Shown here: in pieces, positions 37,860 to 47,729 of the stretch
Layout of the letters: every line of letters starts with the position of its first letter
Position numbering within the stretch: the first letter of the stretch is position 1
From: Alcaligenaceae bacterium CGII-47
GTDB lineage: Bacteria; Pseudomonadota; Gammaproteobacteria; Burkholderiales; Burkholderiaceae_B
Length of the DNA stretch: 64,000 bases
Assembly: GCA_019166125.1 (NCBI GenBank)
Contig: JAHTBO010000003.1
Coordinates: 252,985 to 316,984, forward strand
Reading direction: 5' to 3'
Notes under the pieces: model-generated
Database searches by the model: none
What the model was told of the DNA's origin: nothing
The model's input: the letters and a program-made list of their open reading frames with translations, nothing else
Position numbers and translations under genes: made by a program

Positions 37860-38699
37860 TCAGTTCCCGCGCAGATTCGAGCAGATTGCAGACACCGCCT
37901 CAGCCTGGTTCAGCGTATAAAAATGCACACCGGGCGCACCTTGTGCAAGCAGCTTTGCCGTCATCTCGGTGATCACATCGATCCCAAATGCACGAAGCGA
38001 GGCCTTATCATCGCCGAAATCTGCAAGACGCAGACGCAACCAGCGCGGAATCTCGGCGCCACACATATTCGAGAACCGTGAGAGCTGGGTGTAATTGGTG
38101 ATCGGCATCACACCGGGCGTAATCGGAATATCCACACCGCGCGCCCGCACCCGATCAACAAAATCGAAATACCCATCCGGGTTGAAAAAATACTGTGTAA
38201 TTGCGCCATCGGCGCCCGCTTGTACCTTGGCCAGGAAATGCTCTAGATCCTCAGCCACACTGAGCGCCTGTGGGTGCATCTCGGGGTAGGCAGCCACCTC
38301 GATATGAAATGCCTTGCCGTAATGCTCACGCACAAAACCCACAAGATCAGCCGCATAGCGTAACTCGCCTGGGTCGCCGCCCATGCCCGAGGGCATATCA
38401 CCGCGCAGCGCCACCAATCGACGGATCCCCTGTTCGCGATACGTGTCCAGGATCTCGTGCAATATGGCCTTGGTAGAGCCTACGCAGGATAAGTGCGGCG
38501 CAACATCACACCCCAGATTCTGCATGATGCTGACCGTACTGGTAGTGCCGCTGCGGGTAGAGCCCCCTGCACCAAACGTCACGCTTACATACGCGGGGTG
38601 AACCGCCAGCAGTTGCTTGGCCGCGCGCACGAGCTTTTCCTGAGCGGCGATATCACGTGGTGGAAAATATTCCAGGCTAATCGTCTGATTGGGGCTCAT
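37860..38699 (-). CDS. metF: 5,10-methylenetetrahydrofolate reductase
   Basis: A 279-residue FAD enzyme that reduces methylene-THF to methyl-THF for methionine synthesis. Characteristic segments are ISLEYFPPRD, PAYVSVTFGAGGSTRSGTTS, LVALRGDMPSGMGGDPGELR (flavin site), ITQYFFNPDGYFDFVDRVRA and PITPGVMPITNYTQL. It is the third gene of the ahcY operon and overlaps the small membrane protein gene by 4 nt. It may therefore fall under the SAH riboswitch, a sensible link since MetF refills the methyl cycle. Confidence 0.97.
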   Translation of the reverse strand: MSPNQTISLEYFPPRDIAAQEKLVRAAKQLLAVHPAYVSVTFGAGGSTRSGTTSTVSIMQNLGCDVAPHLSCVGSTKAILHEILDTYREQGIRRLVALRGDMPSGMGGDPGELRYAADLVGFVREHYGKAFHIEVAAYPEMHPQALSVAEDLEHFLAKVQAGADGAITQYFFNPDGYFDFVDRVRARGVDIPITPGVMPITNYTQLSRFSNMCGAEIPRWLRLRLADFGDDKASLRAFGIDVITEMTAKLLAQGAPGVHFYTLNQAEAVSAICSNLRGN

Positions 38700-39034
38700 G
38701 ACGCCAACAGCCCCGACAGAAAGCCGGACACCAGGCTATACACAATTGCCCCTAAGACCGCCCACCAAAAACCCTCAACGTGAAAGCCTTTAAGGATTGA
38801 TCCGGCGAACCAGAATACCAACGCATTGAGGACGAGCAAAAACAAGCCCAGTGTCACGACGGAAATCGGCAAAGTCAGCAAAATCAAAAATGGCTTAACC
38901 AGCGTATTGAGCAAACCCAGCACCAGCGCGGCGATAAGCGCCGAGCCAAACGATGCAACCATAATGCCAGGCAAAACATAGGCCACAACCAGCAGGGCCA
39001 CGGCGTTAAGAATCCAAACCAGTATTAATGTCAT
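38696..39034 (-). CDS. Small four-helix membrane protein, 'phage holin family 4' (DUF360)
   Basis: A 112-residue hydrophobic inner-membrane protein with about four helices (for example LILVWILNAVALLVVAYVLP and FLILLTLPISVVTLGLFLLV) and a central LVLGLLNTLVKPFL motif. It belongs to the widespread family labelled phage holin family 4, although nothing phage-like is nearby. It sits between ahcY and metF, overlapping the latter by 4 nt, an arrangement common in betaproteobacteria. Function unknown. Confidence 0.88.
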   Translation of the reverse strand: MTLILVWILNAVALLVVAYVLPGIMVASFGSALIAALVLGLLNTLVKPFLILLTLPISVVTLGLFLLVLNALVFWFAGSILKGFHVEGFWWAVLGAIVYSLVSGFLSGLLAS

Positions 39035-39097
39035 GGCAAACCTCCTGCAGACTCTCCGCCCCGCATACCCACGGCATACCGGGCGAGAGCGCGTTAT

Positions 39098-40498
39098 TTA
39101 ATAACGGTAATGTTCGGGCTTGAATGGGCCGTTCACATTGACATTGATGTAGTCAGCCTGCTTTTGGCTTAGGGTACTTAACTGTACGCCAAGCTTTTTC
39201 AGGTGTAGGCGGGCGACTTTTTCATCGAGGTGCTTAGGCAACACATAGACCTTGCCCTGCTCGTAGTTCTCGCCACGCGTGAACAGCTCGATCTGGGCAA
39301 TGGTCTGATTGGTGAACGACGCAGACATCACAAACGACGGGTGACCTGTGGCGCAGCCCAGATTCACCAGACGACCCTTGGCGAGCAGAATCACCCGCTT
39401 GCCATCAGGGAAAATAATGTGATCGACCTGCGGCTTGATCTCCTCCCATTCCAGATCCTCGACGGAAGCTACATCGATCTCGCTATCAAAGTGACCGATA
39501 TTGCAGACGATGGCCTGATCCTTCATGGCATACAGATGATCGCGATCAATGACGTGGTAATTACCCGTAGCCGTTACAAAAATATCTGCCAGATGCGCCA
39601 CCTCGTCGAGGTCCACCACACGATAGCCCTCCATCGAGGCCTGCAATGCGCAAATCGGATCAACCTCAGTCACCCAGACCTGTGCGCGTAAGGCGGATAG
39701 TGCCTGGGCGCAACCCTTGCCCACATCACCAAAGCCGCAGACCACAGCGATCTTGCCGGCGATCATGACATCGGTCGCGCGCTTGATCCCATCGACCAGG
39801 GACTCGCGGCAGCCATAGAGGTTATCGAACTTGGACTTCGTGACGGAATCGTTAACGTTGATTGCGGGCACCTTTAGCTCGCCACTCAGGGACATCTGAT
39901 AGAGGCGATGCACGCCTGTCGTCGTTTCTTCGGTCACGCCCTTGATCTGAGCTAAGCGCGTTGAGTACCACTTAGGATCGCGCGCCAACTGTGCCTTGAT
40001 CGCGGCATACAGCGCACGCTCTTCCTCGTTCTCTGGTTTGGCCAGCAGTGACGCATCCGACTCTGCACGCGTACCCAAGTGCAGCAGCAGCGTCGCATCC
40101 CCACCATCGTCCAGAATCATGTTCGCCTGCTCGCCCGGCCATTCAAAAATGCGGTGCGTGTACTGCCAGTAGTCCTCAAGCGTTTCGCCCTTGACTGCGA
40201 ACACTGGTGTGCCGCCTGCCGCAATCGCAGCCGCTGCATGATCCTGAGTAGAAAAAATATTGCAAGATGCCCAGCGCACCTCGGCACCCAGCGCCTTGAG
40301 CGTCTCGATCAAAACGGCAGTCTGAATCGTCATGTGCAGGCTGCCGGCAATACGCGCGCCCTTAAGTGGCTGCGAGGCTGCGTATTCCTCGCGCGTCGCC
40401 ATCAAGCCAGGCATTTCAGTTTCGGCAATGGCCAGTTCGCGACGACCCCAGCCCGCCAGGGCTATGTCGGCAATAACGTAATCGTGTGGTGTTGTCAT
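39098..40498 (-). CDS. ahcY: Adenosylhomocysteinase
   Basis: A 466-residue NAD-dependent enzyme that splits S-adenosylhomocysteine to adenosine and homocysteine, relieving product inhibition of methyltransferases. Core motifs include [52 protein letters not shown]-like NAD binding (residues [11 protein letters not shown]), and the C-terminal [10 protein letters not shown]. The length with a ~40-residue insert fits the bacterial form. Start is ATG at 40498 with GAGGA 5-6 nt upstream. An SAH riboswitch lies in the leader, so the gene is induced by its own substrate. Confidence 0.98.
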   Translation of the reverse strand: MTTPHDYVIADIALAGWGRRELAIAETEMPGLMATREEYAASQPLKGARIAGSLHMTIQTAVLIETLKALGAEVRWASCNIFSTQDHAAAAIAAGGTPVFAVKGETLEDYWQYTHRIFEWPGEQANMILDDGGDATLLLHLGTRAESDASLLAKPENEEERALYAAIKAQLARDPKWYSTRLAQIKGVTEETTTGVHRLYQMSLSGELKVPAINVNDSVTKSKFDNLYGCRESLVDGIKRATDVMIAGKIAVVCGFGDVGKGCAQALSALRAQVWVTEVDPICALQASMEGYRVVDLDEVAHLADIFVTATGNYHVIDRDHLYAMKDQAIVCNIGHFDSEIDVASVEDLEWEEIKPQVDHIIFPDGKRVILLAKGRLVNLGCATGHPSFVMSASFTNQTIAQIELFTRGENYEQGKVYVLPKHLDEKVARLHLKKLGVQLSTLSQKQADYINVNVNGPFKPEHYRY

Positions 40499-40570
40499 GT
40501 GGTCCTCGTAATAGCCCACGCCTACGAGGATCATGCAGCATGCTCACCTCGCCCGCGTCAGGACAATGAT

Positions 40571-40665
40571 GAGCGCCGTTTGAAAAATTGTAATCCCGAG
40601 CCTAGCGGTTCGCATCCGGATCGTATCGACCCAGGCATGCCACCGGTGCAGCGCCCCTCAGGAAC
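40571..40665 (-). ncRNA. S-adenosylhomocysteine (SAH) riboswitch
   Basis: The minus-strand leader of ahcY matches the SAH riboswitch pattern. Stem P1 pairs CCUGAG (40662-40657) with CUCGGG (40600-40595). The conserved GAGGGGCGCUGC follows the 5' strand. The pseudoknot pairs GGGCGC (40656-40651) with GCGCUC at the 3' end (40576-40571). AGGCUCGG and AACGGCGCUC are the family hallmarks. The element lies about 72 nt before the ahcY start. Known members turn ahcY on when SAH is bound, and the same is expected here. Confidence 0.9.
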
Positions 40666-40671
40666 GCTAGG

Positions 40672-40677
40672 ATTATA
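40672..40677 (-). promoter_or_regulatory. Sigma-70 -10 box of the ahcY operon
   Basis: The minus strand carries a perfect TATAAT here. Transcription would start about 7 nt downstream, exactly at the 5' end of the SAH riboswitch. I see no good -35 box at the usual spacing, so an activator or extended contact may be needed. Confidence 0.6.
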
Positions 40678-40856
40678 ACGTGTAAGGCGCCCCACCCGCG
40701 CGACGCAGACTGCTACCTAGCCAATCCCACAAAAGTTCGCTGCTAAAATTAAAGCATCACCCTGCATTCTTTATCAGTCCATGATTGCGCCAGACCTGCG
40801 CCCCCATCTTTCGTGCCCGAATGACAAGGTGTCCAGACGCCTGGAGGAAATTTCCT
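40678..40856. other. Intergenic gap between ahcY promoter and diguanylate cyclase gene
   Basis: Together with the riboswitch region this is a gene-free stretch of about 358 bp. This part must hold the upstream promoter elements of both divergent units. It contains the GGAGG ribosome site (40843-40847) of the cyclase gene. I see no further RNA or gene. Confidence 0.5.
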
Positions 40857-42023
40857 TTGCAACTCACCATCACACAGGTTCTAGGCCTAGGCAGCCCAGG
40901 AGTTTCGATATTATTCTCACTTAGTTTCATCTTTGTGTGGAACTATGGGCGCCGGAAGTCCAACTACCTTTTGCTTATTTCTGCTGCTTTCGTGTTCTAT
41001 GCACTGGCGGCCACGTCACAGATTCTATTTATACCCCAAGATACTGGGCTAAATGCTCTGGTTTCGGGCGGACTGTTTATGAGCAGCCTGTTTTTGCTTA
41101 ATTATGGGGTTGCCAAGCGTTACCAGGTGCGCTTTGACCTGGCAATACACATATTGGTGCTGATCGGGGTTCTCATCGCACTCGCTTATTTTTTTTACGA
41201 GAACCGAAATATCATTGCTCGTATTTACATCTTGAATTTTAGTGTAGCAGGCATAATTCTGATTTCAGTATTCAGAATACGAAGCAATATTCGTGGTGCA
41301 CTAATAGATCGTATTTTTTTCTGGACTTACCTGTTATTTGGTATCAGTTTCTTCCCACGAACGGTCTTGTCCATCACCCAGGCGGTTTCACGTGGCTTGC
41401 CCGAGTTCAGCACATCACCATTCTGGTTGATTCTGCAGTTGACACTATTATTATTTGCCGTGCTGCTGGCTTTGGTATTGCTTGCGGCTGCAATGCTGGA
41501 TATTATCAATGCGCTACAACACGATCGAAACATAGATAGCTTAACGAAGCTCTACAATCGTCGTAGTTTCGAGGAACGCGGCCGCAATGCATTAGCTTCT
41601 GACCGTAACGAACCTATCAGCCTGGTAATGTTCGATCTTGATAATTTCAAGGCTATTAACGATAACTACGGACATGCGGCTGGGGATATGGTTCTGGCCG
41701 AGAGCGGAAACATTATTCGTCAATGCGCACGCAAAAAAGATATTGCAGGCCGATTTGGGGGTGAGGAATTCATTGTGCTATTGCCAGGTACCAACTTAAA
41801 CGAGGCGGCACGCTTTGCGCATCGGGTGCGTACCAAACTGGCTAACACTGTATTTTCCGCGCTGACCGATATGGAATCCGTCACCGCCAGCTTCGGTGTC
41901 GTCGAGCTATTACCCAAGGAGACCTTGTCCAATCTGGTGCAACGTGCAGATATTATGCTATATGAAGCAAAAAATGAAGGCAAAAATCGCGTCGCGCTAG
42001 ATACGAACACGGTTAAACCGTAG
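40857..42023 (+). CDS. Membrane-bound GGDEF diguanylate cyclase
   Basis: A predicted c-di-GMP synthase of about 388 residues. The N-terminal ~220 residues form roughly six to seven hydrophobic helices without a recognised sensor domain name. A C-terminal GGDEF domain follows (LTKLYNRRSFEERGRNAL, FDLDNFKAINDNYGHAAGD). The active site is RFGGEEFIVLLPG, and RKKD five residues earlier is a product-inhibition site. I chose TTG at 40857 because GGAGG lies 9 nt upstream; ATG at 40821 is the alternative. Its AT content is higher than that of neighbours. It stands alone, convergent with the TonB receptor gene. Confidence 0.88.
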   Translation: MQLTITQVLGLGSPGVSILFSLSFIFVWNYGRRKSNYLLLISAAFVFYALAATSQILFIPQDTGLNALVSGGLFMSSLFLLNYGVAKRYQVRFDLAIHILVLIGVLIALAYFFYENRNIIARIYILNFSVAGIILISVFRIRSNIRGALIDRIFFWTYLLFGISFFPRTVLSITQAVSRGLPEFSTSPFWLILQLTLLLFAVLLALVLLAAAMLDIINALQHDRNIDSLTKLYNRRSFEERGRNALASDRNEPISLVMFDLDNFKAINDNYGHAAGDMVLAESGNIIRQCARKKDIAGRFGGEEFIVLLPGTNLNEAARFAHRVRTKLANTVFSALTDMESVTASFGVVELLPKETLSNLVQRADIMLYEAKNEGKNRVALDTNTVKP

Positions 42024-42076
42024 GGGATCTGGCCGCTGGATCAACGCAACCGAGACGACTACGCAGCCAACTGTGT

Positions 42077-44179
42077 TCACCAGCTGAATTCGCCCCCGAT
42101 GAATATCGAACGGCGCAAGCCTGGATTGAATACAGCGTCCCCAGGTTTCGCTGCTACCACATACTCTGTTGACGCAGCATAGCGCCGATCAGTGAGGTTG
42201 CGAGCGTCGATGAATATGCGGTAATGCTTCGAGGCAGGCGCATAACCAAGCGCTAAGTTGATAATGCCGTAGCCTGGCGCCTGTAACGTGTTAGCTTGGT
42301 CGGCATAAGCTGAGGACGCGAATTCCAGCCTTGGTCCAATATACAGGCCAGACGGGTAGCGTCTGGTAATTTCCAAGCGGCCAAAGTGTGCAGGCACGGT
42401 CGGCAAGCGTTTGCTGCCAAACGTCTTGTCACCGTCAAACCGAAAGCGGCTCCAGGCGTAAGTAAGGCCCCAATCGACCTGCCCTTTCATGCCCCTGGGC
42501 TTAAGGCTTCCGTCAAGCTTGAGCTCGAGGCCTGAATGGGTCGTTCTAGGTATGTTTCCGCCTTCGTATTCTGTGTTACGAAGCGGATTGGTCTTAGGTA
42601 TGCTCAATAGCTCATCCTTGATGCGACTGTGGAACAAAGCCGCATCCCACGCAAGGGAATGGCTTCTACCTCGCGTACCAATTTCGAACGTGACGCCCTT
42701 TTGTGCCGCTGTCGTCCCGCGGGAGTTATAGAACTCCAGCAAGGTGGGTGGTTCGTAGCTGCGACTGATATTGGAGAATATTTGTATATCCCTGGCTACC
42801 CGCCATGAGATGCCAAGCTTTGGGCTGATTCCACGATAGTGGGCACGATGGTCAATATCCCGAAAATAGTCCAAGCCGATCGGGTTGCGCAAGGCGTCGA
42901 TCTTACGATACCGCTCAGCCAGCACACCCTGTATGGCGGCGACTAATGATATTTTAGGTGTTAGGAAATAGGCATTTTCGACATAGGCCTGCACGGTCTG
43001 AGCATGGGTTTCGATCGCTTCGTATTGCTCTAAAGATCGGTCCAATACCCTACCGCCGGGAAGCATGAAAGGACCGTAGGTATCGCTTTTGCTACGGCCT
43101 TGGATCAAGCTTGCGCCCCAGACCAATTGGTTTACATGCTGATTGGAGCGACGATACACTTCGCCGCGTAACGAGACACCATAGTCGCGTGTTTTGTAGT
43201 AAATCGGTACTGCTGTTCCAAGAAGTTCAAATTGGGTTTCGGCATAATGGGTGCCGAATGCGACATGATCGTCACGTCCGTATGCAAGCGCGTGTTGGTA
43301 GGCCAGCCATGTGCGTGGTGCAGTATGGATGCGCTGTTGCGGCCAGCGCGGATACTGGGAATCTGTCCCGTCTTGCAATTGTGCAAGCGTAAGCGGGGTG
43401 ACCACCTCCTGGTTCATATTCGCGACATCCACATGAAAACGACCCTCAGAGCGACTGTCTGGTTCAAAACCCAGGTTGCCGTAAAAGCGAGTGGCGTCCT
43501 GACGAGCATGATCGGCTGAACCGTTGGTTTGGTACCGGCTAATCGATGCAAAAACATCCAAACCATTACCCAATACTTGGCCAGCGCGCGCCTGGCTTGT
43601 CAGGCTCCCGTACGAACCGCCTTGTAGGCGTAGCTGGGGGCCTGGATGCGAATATCCTGTTGGTGAAATGAGGTTGATGGCGCCGCCAAGCGAGGCCGCC
43701 CCATATGCCACGGCGTTAGCGCCTCGGTAGGTTTCAATATACTGAGCATTAAACGGGTCGACGTATGAAGGGTCTACTGTGCCGTCGGCCATGGATAGCG
43801 GCAAGCCATCACGCAGCAAGGTGATGCCACGCATGCCCAGCGGCGAGGCGAGCCCTGAGCCTCGAATTGACAGCTTAAGCGCCTGCTGACCGGCACTTGC
43901 CTGGGCGTAGATGCCTGGCTGTCGCGAGAGTGCGTCGCCCAGGCTGAGGACGGCCGAGTCCTCGTAGTCGGATTCGGTGATCAAGCCTGCTGCCCCGGGC
44001 CACTGAGTCAAGCTTGACAGTGCGTCACCCCCCTCACCAGAGACGACTATTGGCATTAACTGTTGCGCAGCGCCGTCGTCTGCCGTTTGTGCAAGCGCAC
44101 CGACGGAGTGCAGGATCAACACGAAAAAAGCGGATGACACGCAGTAAAGACGCGAGATGCAAACACGAAATAATGTCAT
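42077..44179 (-). CDS. TonB-dependent outer-membrane receptor
   Basis: A 700-residue gated outer-membrane channel for iron chelates, cobalamin or similar scarce ligands. It has a Sec signal (YCVSSAFFVLILHSVGALAQ), a plug domain (LSLGDALSRQPGIYAQAS, IRGSGLASPLGMRGITLLRD, VAYGAASLGGAINLISPTG), a 22-strand barrel and an aromatic terminal GGEFSW. The plug start (LMPIVVSGEGG) may include the TonB box. AAGG lies 5 nt before the start. No Fur box or ligand-utilisation genes are recognisable beside it, so the ligand is unknown. Confidence 0.92.
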   Translation of the reverse strand: MTLFRVCISRLYCVSSAFFVLILHSVGALAQTADDGAAQQLMPIVVSGEGGDALSSLTQWPGAAGLITESDYEDSAVLSLGDALSRQPGIYAQASAGQQALKLSIRGSGLASPLGMRGITLLRDGLPLSMADGTVDPSYVDPFNAQYIETYRGANAVAYGAASLGGAINLISPTGYSHPGPQLRLQGGSYGSLTSQARAGQVLGNGLDVFASISRYQTNGSADHARQDATRFYGNLGFEPDSRSEGRFHVDVANMNQEVVTPLTLAQLQDGTDSQYPRWPQQRIHTAPRTWLAYQHALAYGRDDHVAFGTHYAETQFELLGTAVPIYYKTRDYGVSLRGEVYRRSNQHVNQLVWGASLIQGRSKSDTYGPFMLPGGRVLDRSLEQYEAIETHAQTVQAYVENAYFLTPKISLVAAIQGVLAERYRKIDALRNPIGLDYFRDIDHRAHYRGISPKLGISWRVARDIQIFSNISRSYEPPTLLEFYNSRGTTAAQKGVTFEIGTRGRSHSLAWDAALFHSRIKDELLSIPKTNPLRNTEYEGGNIPRTTHSGLELKLDGSLKPRGMKGQVDWGLTYAWSRFRFDGDKTFGSKRLPTVPAHFGRLEITRRYPSGLYIGPRLEFASSAYADQANTLQAPGYGIINLALGYAPASKHYRIFIDARNLTDRRYAASTEYVVAAKPGDAVFNPGLRRSIFIGGEFSW

Positions 44180-44201
44180 ACCACCTTGCCCAATACGGTT
44201 G

Positions 44202-44221
44202 GCGCCTTGCCTGACAGGCGC
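44202..44221. terminator. Hairpin between DUF1289 gene and TonB receptor gene
   Basis: GCGCCT and AGGCGC pair around an 8-nt loop in the gap between the two minus-strand genes. No U-run follows. It may end metK/DUF1289 transcripts or form a leader hairpin for the receptor gene. Confidence 0.3.
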
Positions 44222-44264
44222 GGAAAGCCGAATTTAAAGGCATAAACATATGCCAATCAGGACA

Positions 44265-44540
44265 CTAGTATTTTTTGGGAAAGCCCTGACTGCGAATACG
44301 CACCCAGACCTCGGCCTTTTCAGCGTCGTCCAGGAAGACCCAGTTAGCGACCTCCAGTACAGTACGCCCGCACCCGCGGCATACATCGTCATAGAGGGTA
44401 GAGCATCGTGCGACGCAAGGCGAATCGGTAGGTGTCAGCGAACGAGCGCTATCGCCTACCGTTGTGCCTGCGCCGCAGGCGCAACCCTCGTCGGGGGCGC
44501 CCGGCGCGATCGGCGTGTAAGGGCGCGTATCACCTGGCAC
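44265..44540 (-). CDS. DUF1289 family small protein
   Basis: A 91-residue protein whose C-terminal half is a DUF1289 domain: SPCVARCSTLYDDVCRGCGR then TVLEVANWVFLDDAEKAEVW. The four Cys in CxxxC and CxxC arrangement suggest a metal or Fe-S site. The first 40 residues are poorly conserved and contain a CACG motif. Start is GTG at 44540 with GAGG about 6 nt upstream, 9 nt after the metK stop, so it is probably cotranscribed with metK. The function of the family is unknown. Confidence 0.82.
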   Translation of the reverse strand: MPGDTRPYTPIAPGAPDEGCACGAGTTVGDSARSLTPTDSPCVARCSTLYDDVCRGCGRTVLEVANWVFLDDAEKAEVWVRIRSQGFPKKY

Positions 44541-44549
44541 GTCGAGGCC

Positions 44550-45713
44550 TCAGGCTGCCGCCTTCAACACCTGAACCTTGTCCGTTGCCTCCCAGCTGAA
44601 TTCAGGCTCACTGCGGCCAAAGTGCCCATATGCAGCGGTCTTGGTGTAGATAGGGCGCAACAAATCCAGCATATTGATAATGCCTTTGGGACGTAGATCA
44701 AAGTGCTCGGTCACCAGACGGGCGATCTGCTCATCGGGGATCACCCCTGTCCCTTCGGTATAGACCGTGATATTGATCGGCTCAGCCACACCGATAGCGT
44801 AACTGATCTGAATTTGGCATTGACGCGCCAGACCCGCTGCCACGATGTTTTTGGCGACATACCGCGCCGCATAGGCCGCTGAACGATCGACCTTGGACGG
44901 GTCCTTGCCAGAGAAAGCACCGCCGCCGTGGGGGCAGGCACCGCCGTAGGTATCAACGATGATCTTGCGTCCGGTCAGGCCGCAATCGCCTTGCGGCCCA
45001 CCAATGACGAATTTACCCGTCGGGTTGACCATAAAGCGTGTGCGCTCGGTGAGCAGACCCTCGCCAAATACCGGACGGATAATGTGCTCGAGCGCCGCGT
45101 CGTAGATATCGGACTGAGAGATATCGGGGTGATGCTGCGTCGATAAGACAACCGTATCAACCTCGACTGGCTTGCCTTCGAGGTAGCGGAAGGTCACCTG
45201 GGACTTGGCGTCGGGACGCAGCCAAGGCAGACGACCATCCTTACGCAATTCGCTTTGGCGCTGCATGATGCGGTGTGCATACCAAATCGGCGCAGGCATC
45301 AGATCGGGGGTCTCATCGCAGGCATAACCAAACATCAAACCCTGGTCACCGGCCCCCTGGTTAAGGATTTCTTCAGCCGAACGATTAACGCCCTGGGCGA
45401 TGTCCGGGGATTGTTTATCATAGGCAACCAGTACCGCGCAGCCTTTGTAGTCGATGCCGTATTCGGTATTGTCATAGCCAATACGGCGAATGGTATCGCG
45501 CGCGATCTGGATATAGTCAATATTTGCAGTCGTGGTGATTTCGCCCGCCAACACGACAAGACCGGTATTGCACAAGGTCTCGGCGGCGACACGCGAGTAG
45601 GGATCTTGCTCGAGCAGCGCGTCCAGAATTGCGTCAGAGATCTGGTCCGAGACCTTATCAGGATGGCCTTCAGAGACCGATTCCGAGGTAAAGAGAAAAT
45701 CGTTGTTTGCCAC
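44550..45713 (-). CDS. metK: S-adenosylmethionine synthetase
   Basis: A 387-residue enzyme that makes SAM from methionine and ATP. Signatures are [20 protein letters not shown] (the P-loop-like His), [15 protein letters not shown] and [20 protein letters not shown]. The C-terminal [14 protein letters not shown] is also standard. Start is GTG at 45713 preceded by AAGGA; the longer frame has no support. A small hairpin, ATGCC/GGCAT at 45733-45749, lies just before the ribosome site. The cell's SAM supply, ahcY and metF are thus within 8 kb of one another. Confidence 0.98.
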   Translation of the reverse strand: MANNDFLFTSESVSEGHPDKVSDQISDAILDALLEQDPYSRVAAETLCNTGLVVLAGEITTTANIDYIQIARDTIRRIGYDNTEYGIDYKGCAVLVAYDKQSPDIAQGVNRSAEEILNQGAGDQGLMFGYACDETPDLMPAPIWYAHRIMQRQSELRKDGRLPWLRPDAKSQVTFRYLEGKPVEVDTVVLSTQHHPDISQSDIYDAALEHIIRPVFGEGLLTERTRFMVNPTGKFVIGGPQGDCGLTGRKIIVDTYGGACPHGGGAFSGKDPSKVDRSAAYAARYVAKNIVAAGLARQCQIQISYAIGVAEPINITVYTEGTGVIPDEQIARLVTEHFDLRPKGIINMLDLLRPIYTKTAAYGHFGRSEPEFSWEATDKVQVLKAAA

Positions 45714-45888
45714 AGCGATGCGTCCTTGGTTAATGCCAAAAATCGGCATATGTTGATGAAGTGCGTTGCACCTCATACCAATGGAGTCGGGGCGCGACGC
45801 TTTAGCGGCTAACTGCGCACCTGGATAGATGCGTTATCGCTCCGCAAGTTGTCGTTTAACTCAGCGATGAAAGCTATTTTAAGGGAAA

Positions 45889-46812
45889 ATGAGGCAACTC
45901 GCCTGCTTCTACCTTTTTATCCTAGGGTTTCTACCCCTCATGTTGTTGTTTTTCGTACGTCTAAGCTCCACCCTTCCTCTGTGGCTTTTACAGGGCATTG
46001 GACGCGTTCTGGGCCGACTGGTCTATGCCTGCCCAGGGCGCTACCGACGGCGCCTGCAGGACAATGTCCGTCAGGCTGGTTACCCTGATCCGGCATTCGC
46101 CCGGCGCGCTGCCGCACAGACAGGCGCAATGATCCTCGAGATCCCCAAGGTCTGGTGGCGCACGGCTGCGTGTCTGGCCAAAACCGTAAGCGATGATGAG
46201 CATGTGGTGCATAACGCACTCGCTGAGGGGCGTGGGGTGATTTATCTCACTCCCCATCTGGGATGTTTCGAGATTACAGCGCGCCACTTGACCCAGCACG
46301 GGCCCCTGACCGTGATGTACCGCCCATCTCGTAGCCCGATTCTTGACCCTATCGTGAGTTCAGCCCGCGACATGGCCAATCTACACGCCGTCCCAGCCAA
46401 TCGCCAAGGTGTACGCGAGTTCGTTCGTGCATTAAGGCGCGGCGAGGCGGTAGGCATGCTGCCCGATCAGGTCCCGCGCGAGGGTGATGGCCTGTGGCTG
46501 CCGTTCTTTGGGCGCCCTGCGTTGACGATGACGCTGGCGGCACGCCTGGCCATCCAAACGCGCGCGGCCGTCATCCTCATCGCGGGCGAGCGCCTACCCG
46601 CAGGACGTGGCTGGCGTATCCATTACCTGCGGCTGGCCGCCCCCCTGTCTGACGCACCCGAGGCCGTGGCGCTACAAATCAACGAAGCAATGGAAACCCT
46701 GATCCGGCGTTTTCCCGAGCAATACCTATGGAGCTACAACCGCTACAAGCAACCCGATGACGCACCGCCTTATCCCGATGGGCCCACCCCAGTAAAAACA
46801 CCCGTCAACTAG
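45889..46812 (+). CDS. Lysophospholipid/lauroyl acyltransferase (LpxL/HtrB family)
   Basis: A 307-residue inner-membrane acyltransferase that adds a secondary acyl chain to lipid A. An N-terminal helix (FILGFLPLMLLFFVRLS) anchors it. The HxxxxE active-site motif is HLGCFE (about 122), followed by MYRPSRSPILDPIVSSARD and GMLPDQVPREGDGLWLPFFG. It is divergent from metK. dapF follows after about 30 nt, and this cell-envelope grouping is common in betaproteobacteria. Which acyl chain is added cannot be told. Confidence 0.92.
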   Translation: MRQLACFYLFILGFLPLMLLFFVRLSSTLPLWLLQGIGRVLGRLVYACPGRYRRRLQDNVRQAGYPDPAFARRAAAQTGAMILEIPKVWWRTAACLAKTVSDDEHVVHNALAEGRGVIYLTPHLGCFEITARHLTQHGPLTVMYRPSRSPILDPIVSSARDMANLHAVPANRQGVREFVRALRRGEAVGMLPDQVPREGDGLWLPFFGRPALTMTLAARLAIQTRAAVILIAGERLPAGRGWRIHYLRLAAPLSDAPEAVALQINEAMETLIRRFPEQYLWSYNRYKQPDDAPPYPDGPTPVKTPVN

Positions 46813-46844
46813 CCCCCGCCCCCACTTTGCACGATAATCCACCT

Positions 46845-47729
46845 ATGATCTGGAACTTCACCAAAATGCAGGGCGCAGGCAACGACTTTATTGTGCTGGA
46901 CGGTGTCCGCCAGCCTATTCATGTCACACCCGAGCGCGTTCGTGCGCTGGCAGACCGCCATTTTGGCATCGGTGCCGACCAGGTGTTGATCGTCGAGGAA
47001 CCCCTGCACCCCGAAGCGGACTTCCGTTACCGGATTTTTAATGCTGATGGCGGCGAAGTCGAACACTGCGGTAACGGCGCGCGCTGCTTTATGCGCTTTG
47101 TGCATGAACAAGGCTTATCGCACCGCAATCCGTTGCGCGCCGAAATAAGCACGGGTCTGATCGTGCTCGAGGCCGCCCCATCCGGCGAGATCACCGTCGA
47201 TATGGGCCAGACTCAGTTTGAACCCAAGGATCTGCATTTCGACACACAGGGTCTGGCTACTAAAATCTGCGGCATGGATACGCTCTACAGATTGGATCTA
47301 CCGGGCCATGATCCATTATGGTGGTCCCTGGTTGCCGTCTCCAATCCACATGCTGTCGTGTGCATCGACGATATCGAGCATTTCCCGATACCAGAGATCG
47401 GTGCGCAGATCGAGACCCACCCGCGCTTCACACAACGTGTCAACGTCGGATTCATGCAGATTATCGATCGACACCACATTCACCTGCGCGTTCATGAACG
47501 AGGCGTGGGCGAAACCCTCGCCTGTGGCACGGGTGCCTGCGCGGCCGCCGTCGCCGGCATTCGGCGCGATCTGCTCGATACACCCGTACGGGTCACAACA
47601 CGGGGCGGGATACTCACAATACATTGGGACCGTCAGCAGCTACGCATGAGCGGGCCGGCGACAACTGTCTTTAATGGTCAGGTGGATATTGATGCCCTGA
47701 CCGCAACCAAGGAAGCTTCCAGGACATGA
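46845..47729 (+). CDS. dapF: Diaminopimelate epimerase
   Basis: A 294-residue PLP-independent racemase that converts LL- to meso-diaminopimelate for lysine and peptidoglycan. The family start MIWNFTKMQGAGNDFIVLD sets ATG 46845 against a TTG 18 nt upstream. The two catalytic Cys lie in VEHCGNGARCFMRF and LACGTGACAAAVAG. It overlaps the DUF484 gene by 4 nt. dapF-DUF484-xerC is a classic proteobacterial operon. Confidence 0.97.
   Translation: MIWNFTKMQGAGNDFIVLDGVRQPIHVTPERVRALADRHFGIGADQVLIVEEPLHPEADFRYRIFNADGGEVEHCGNGARCFMRFVHEQGLSHRNPLRAEISTGLIVLEAAPSGEITVDMGQTQFEPKDLHFDTQGLATKICGMDTLYRLDLPGHDPLWWSLVAVSNPHAVVCIDDIEHFPIPEIGAQIETHPRFTQRVNVGFMQIIDRHHIHLRVHERGVGETLACGTGACAAAVAGIRRDLLDTPVRVTTRGGILTIHWDRQQLRMSGPATTVFNGQVDIDALTATKEASRT

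Noticed and set aside
38696-39034. Phage holin as evidence of a prophage
   Set aside because: The family name is historical; the gene sits in the ahcY-metF operon and no phage genes are near.
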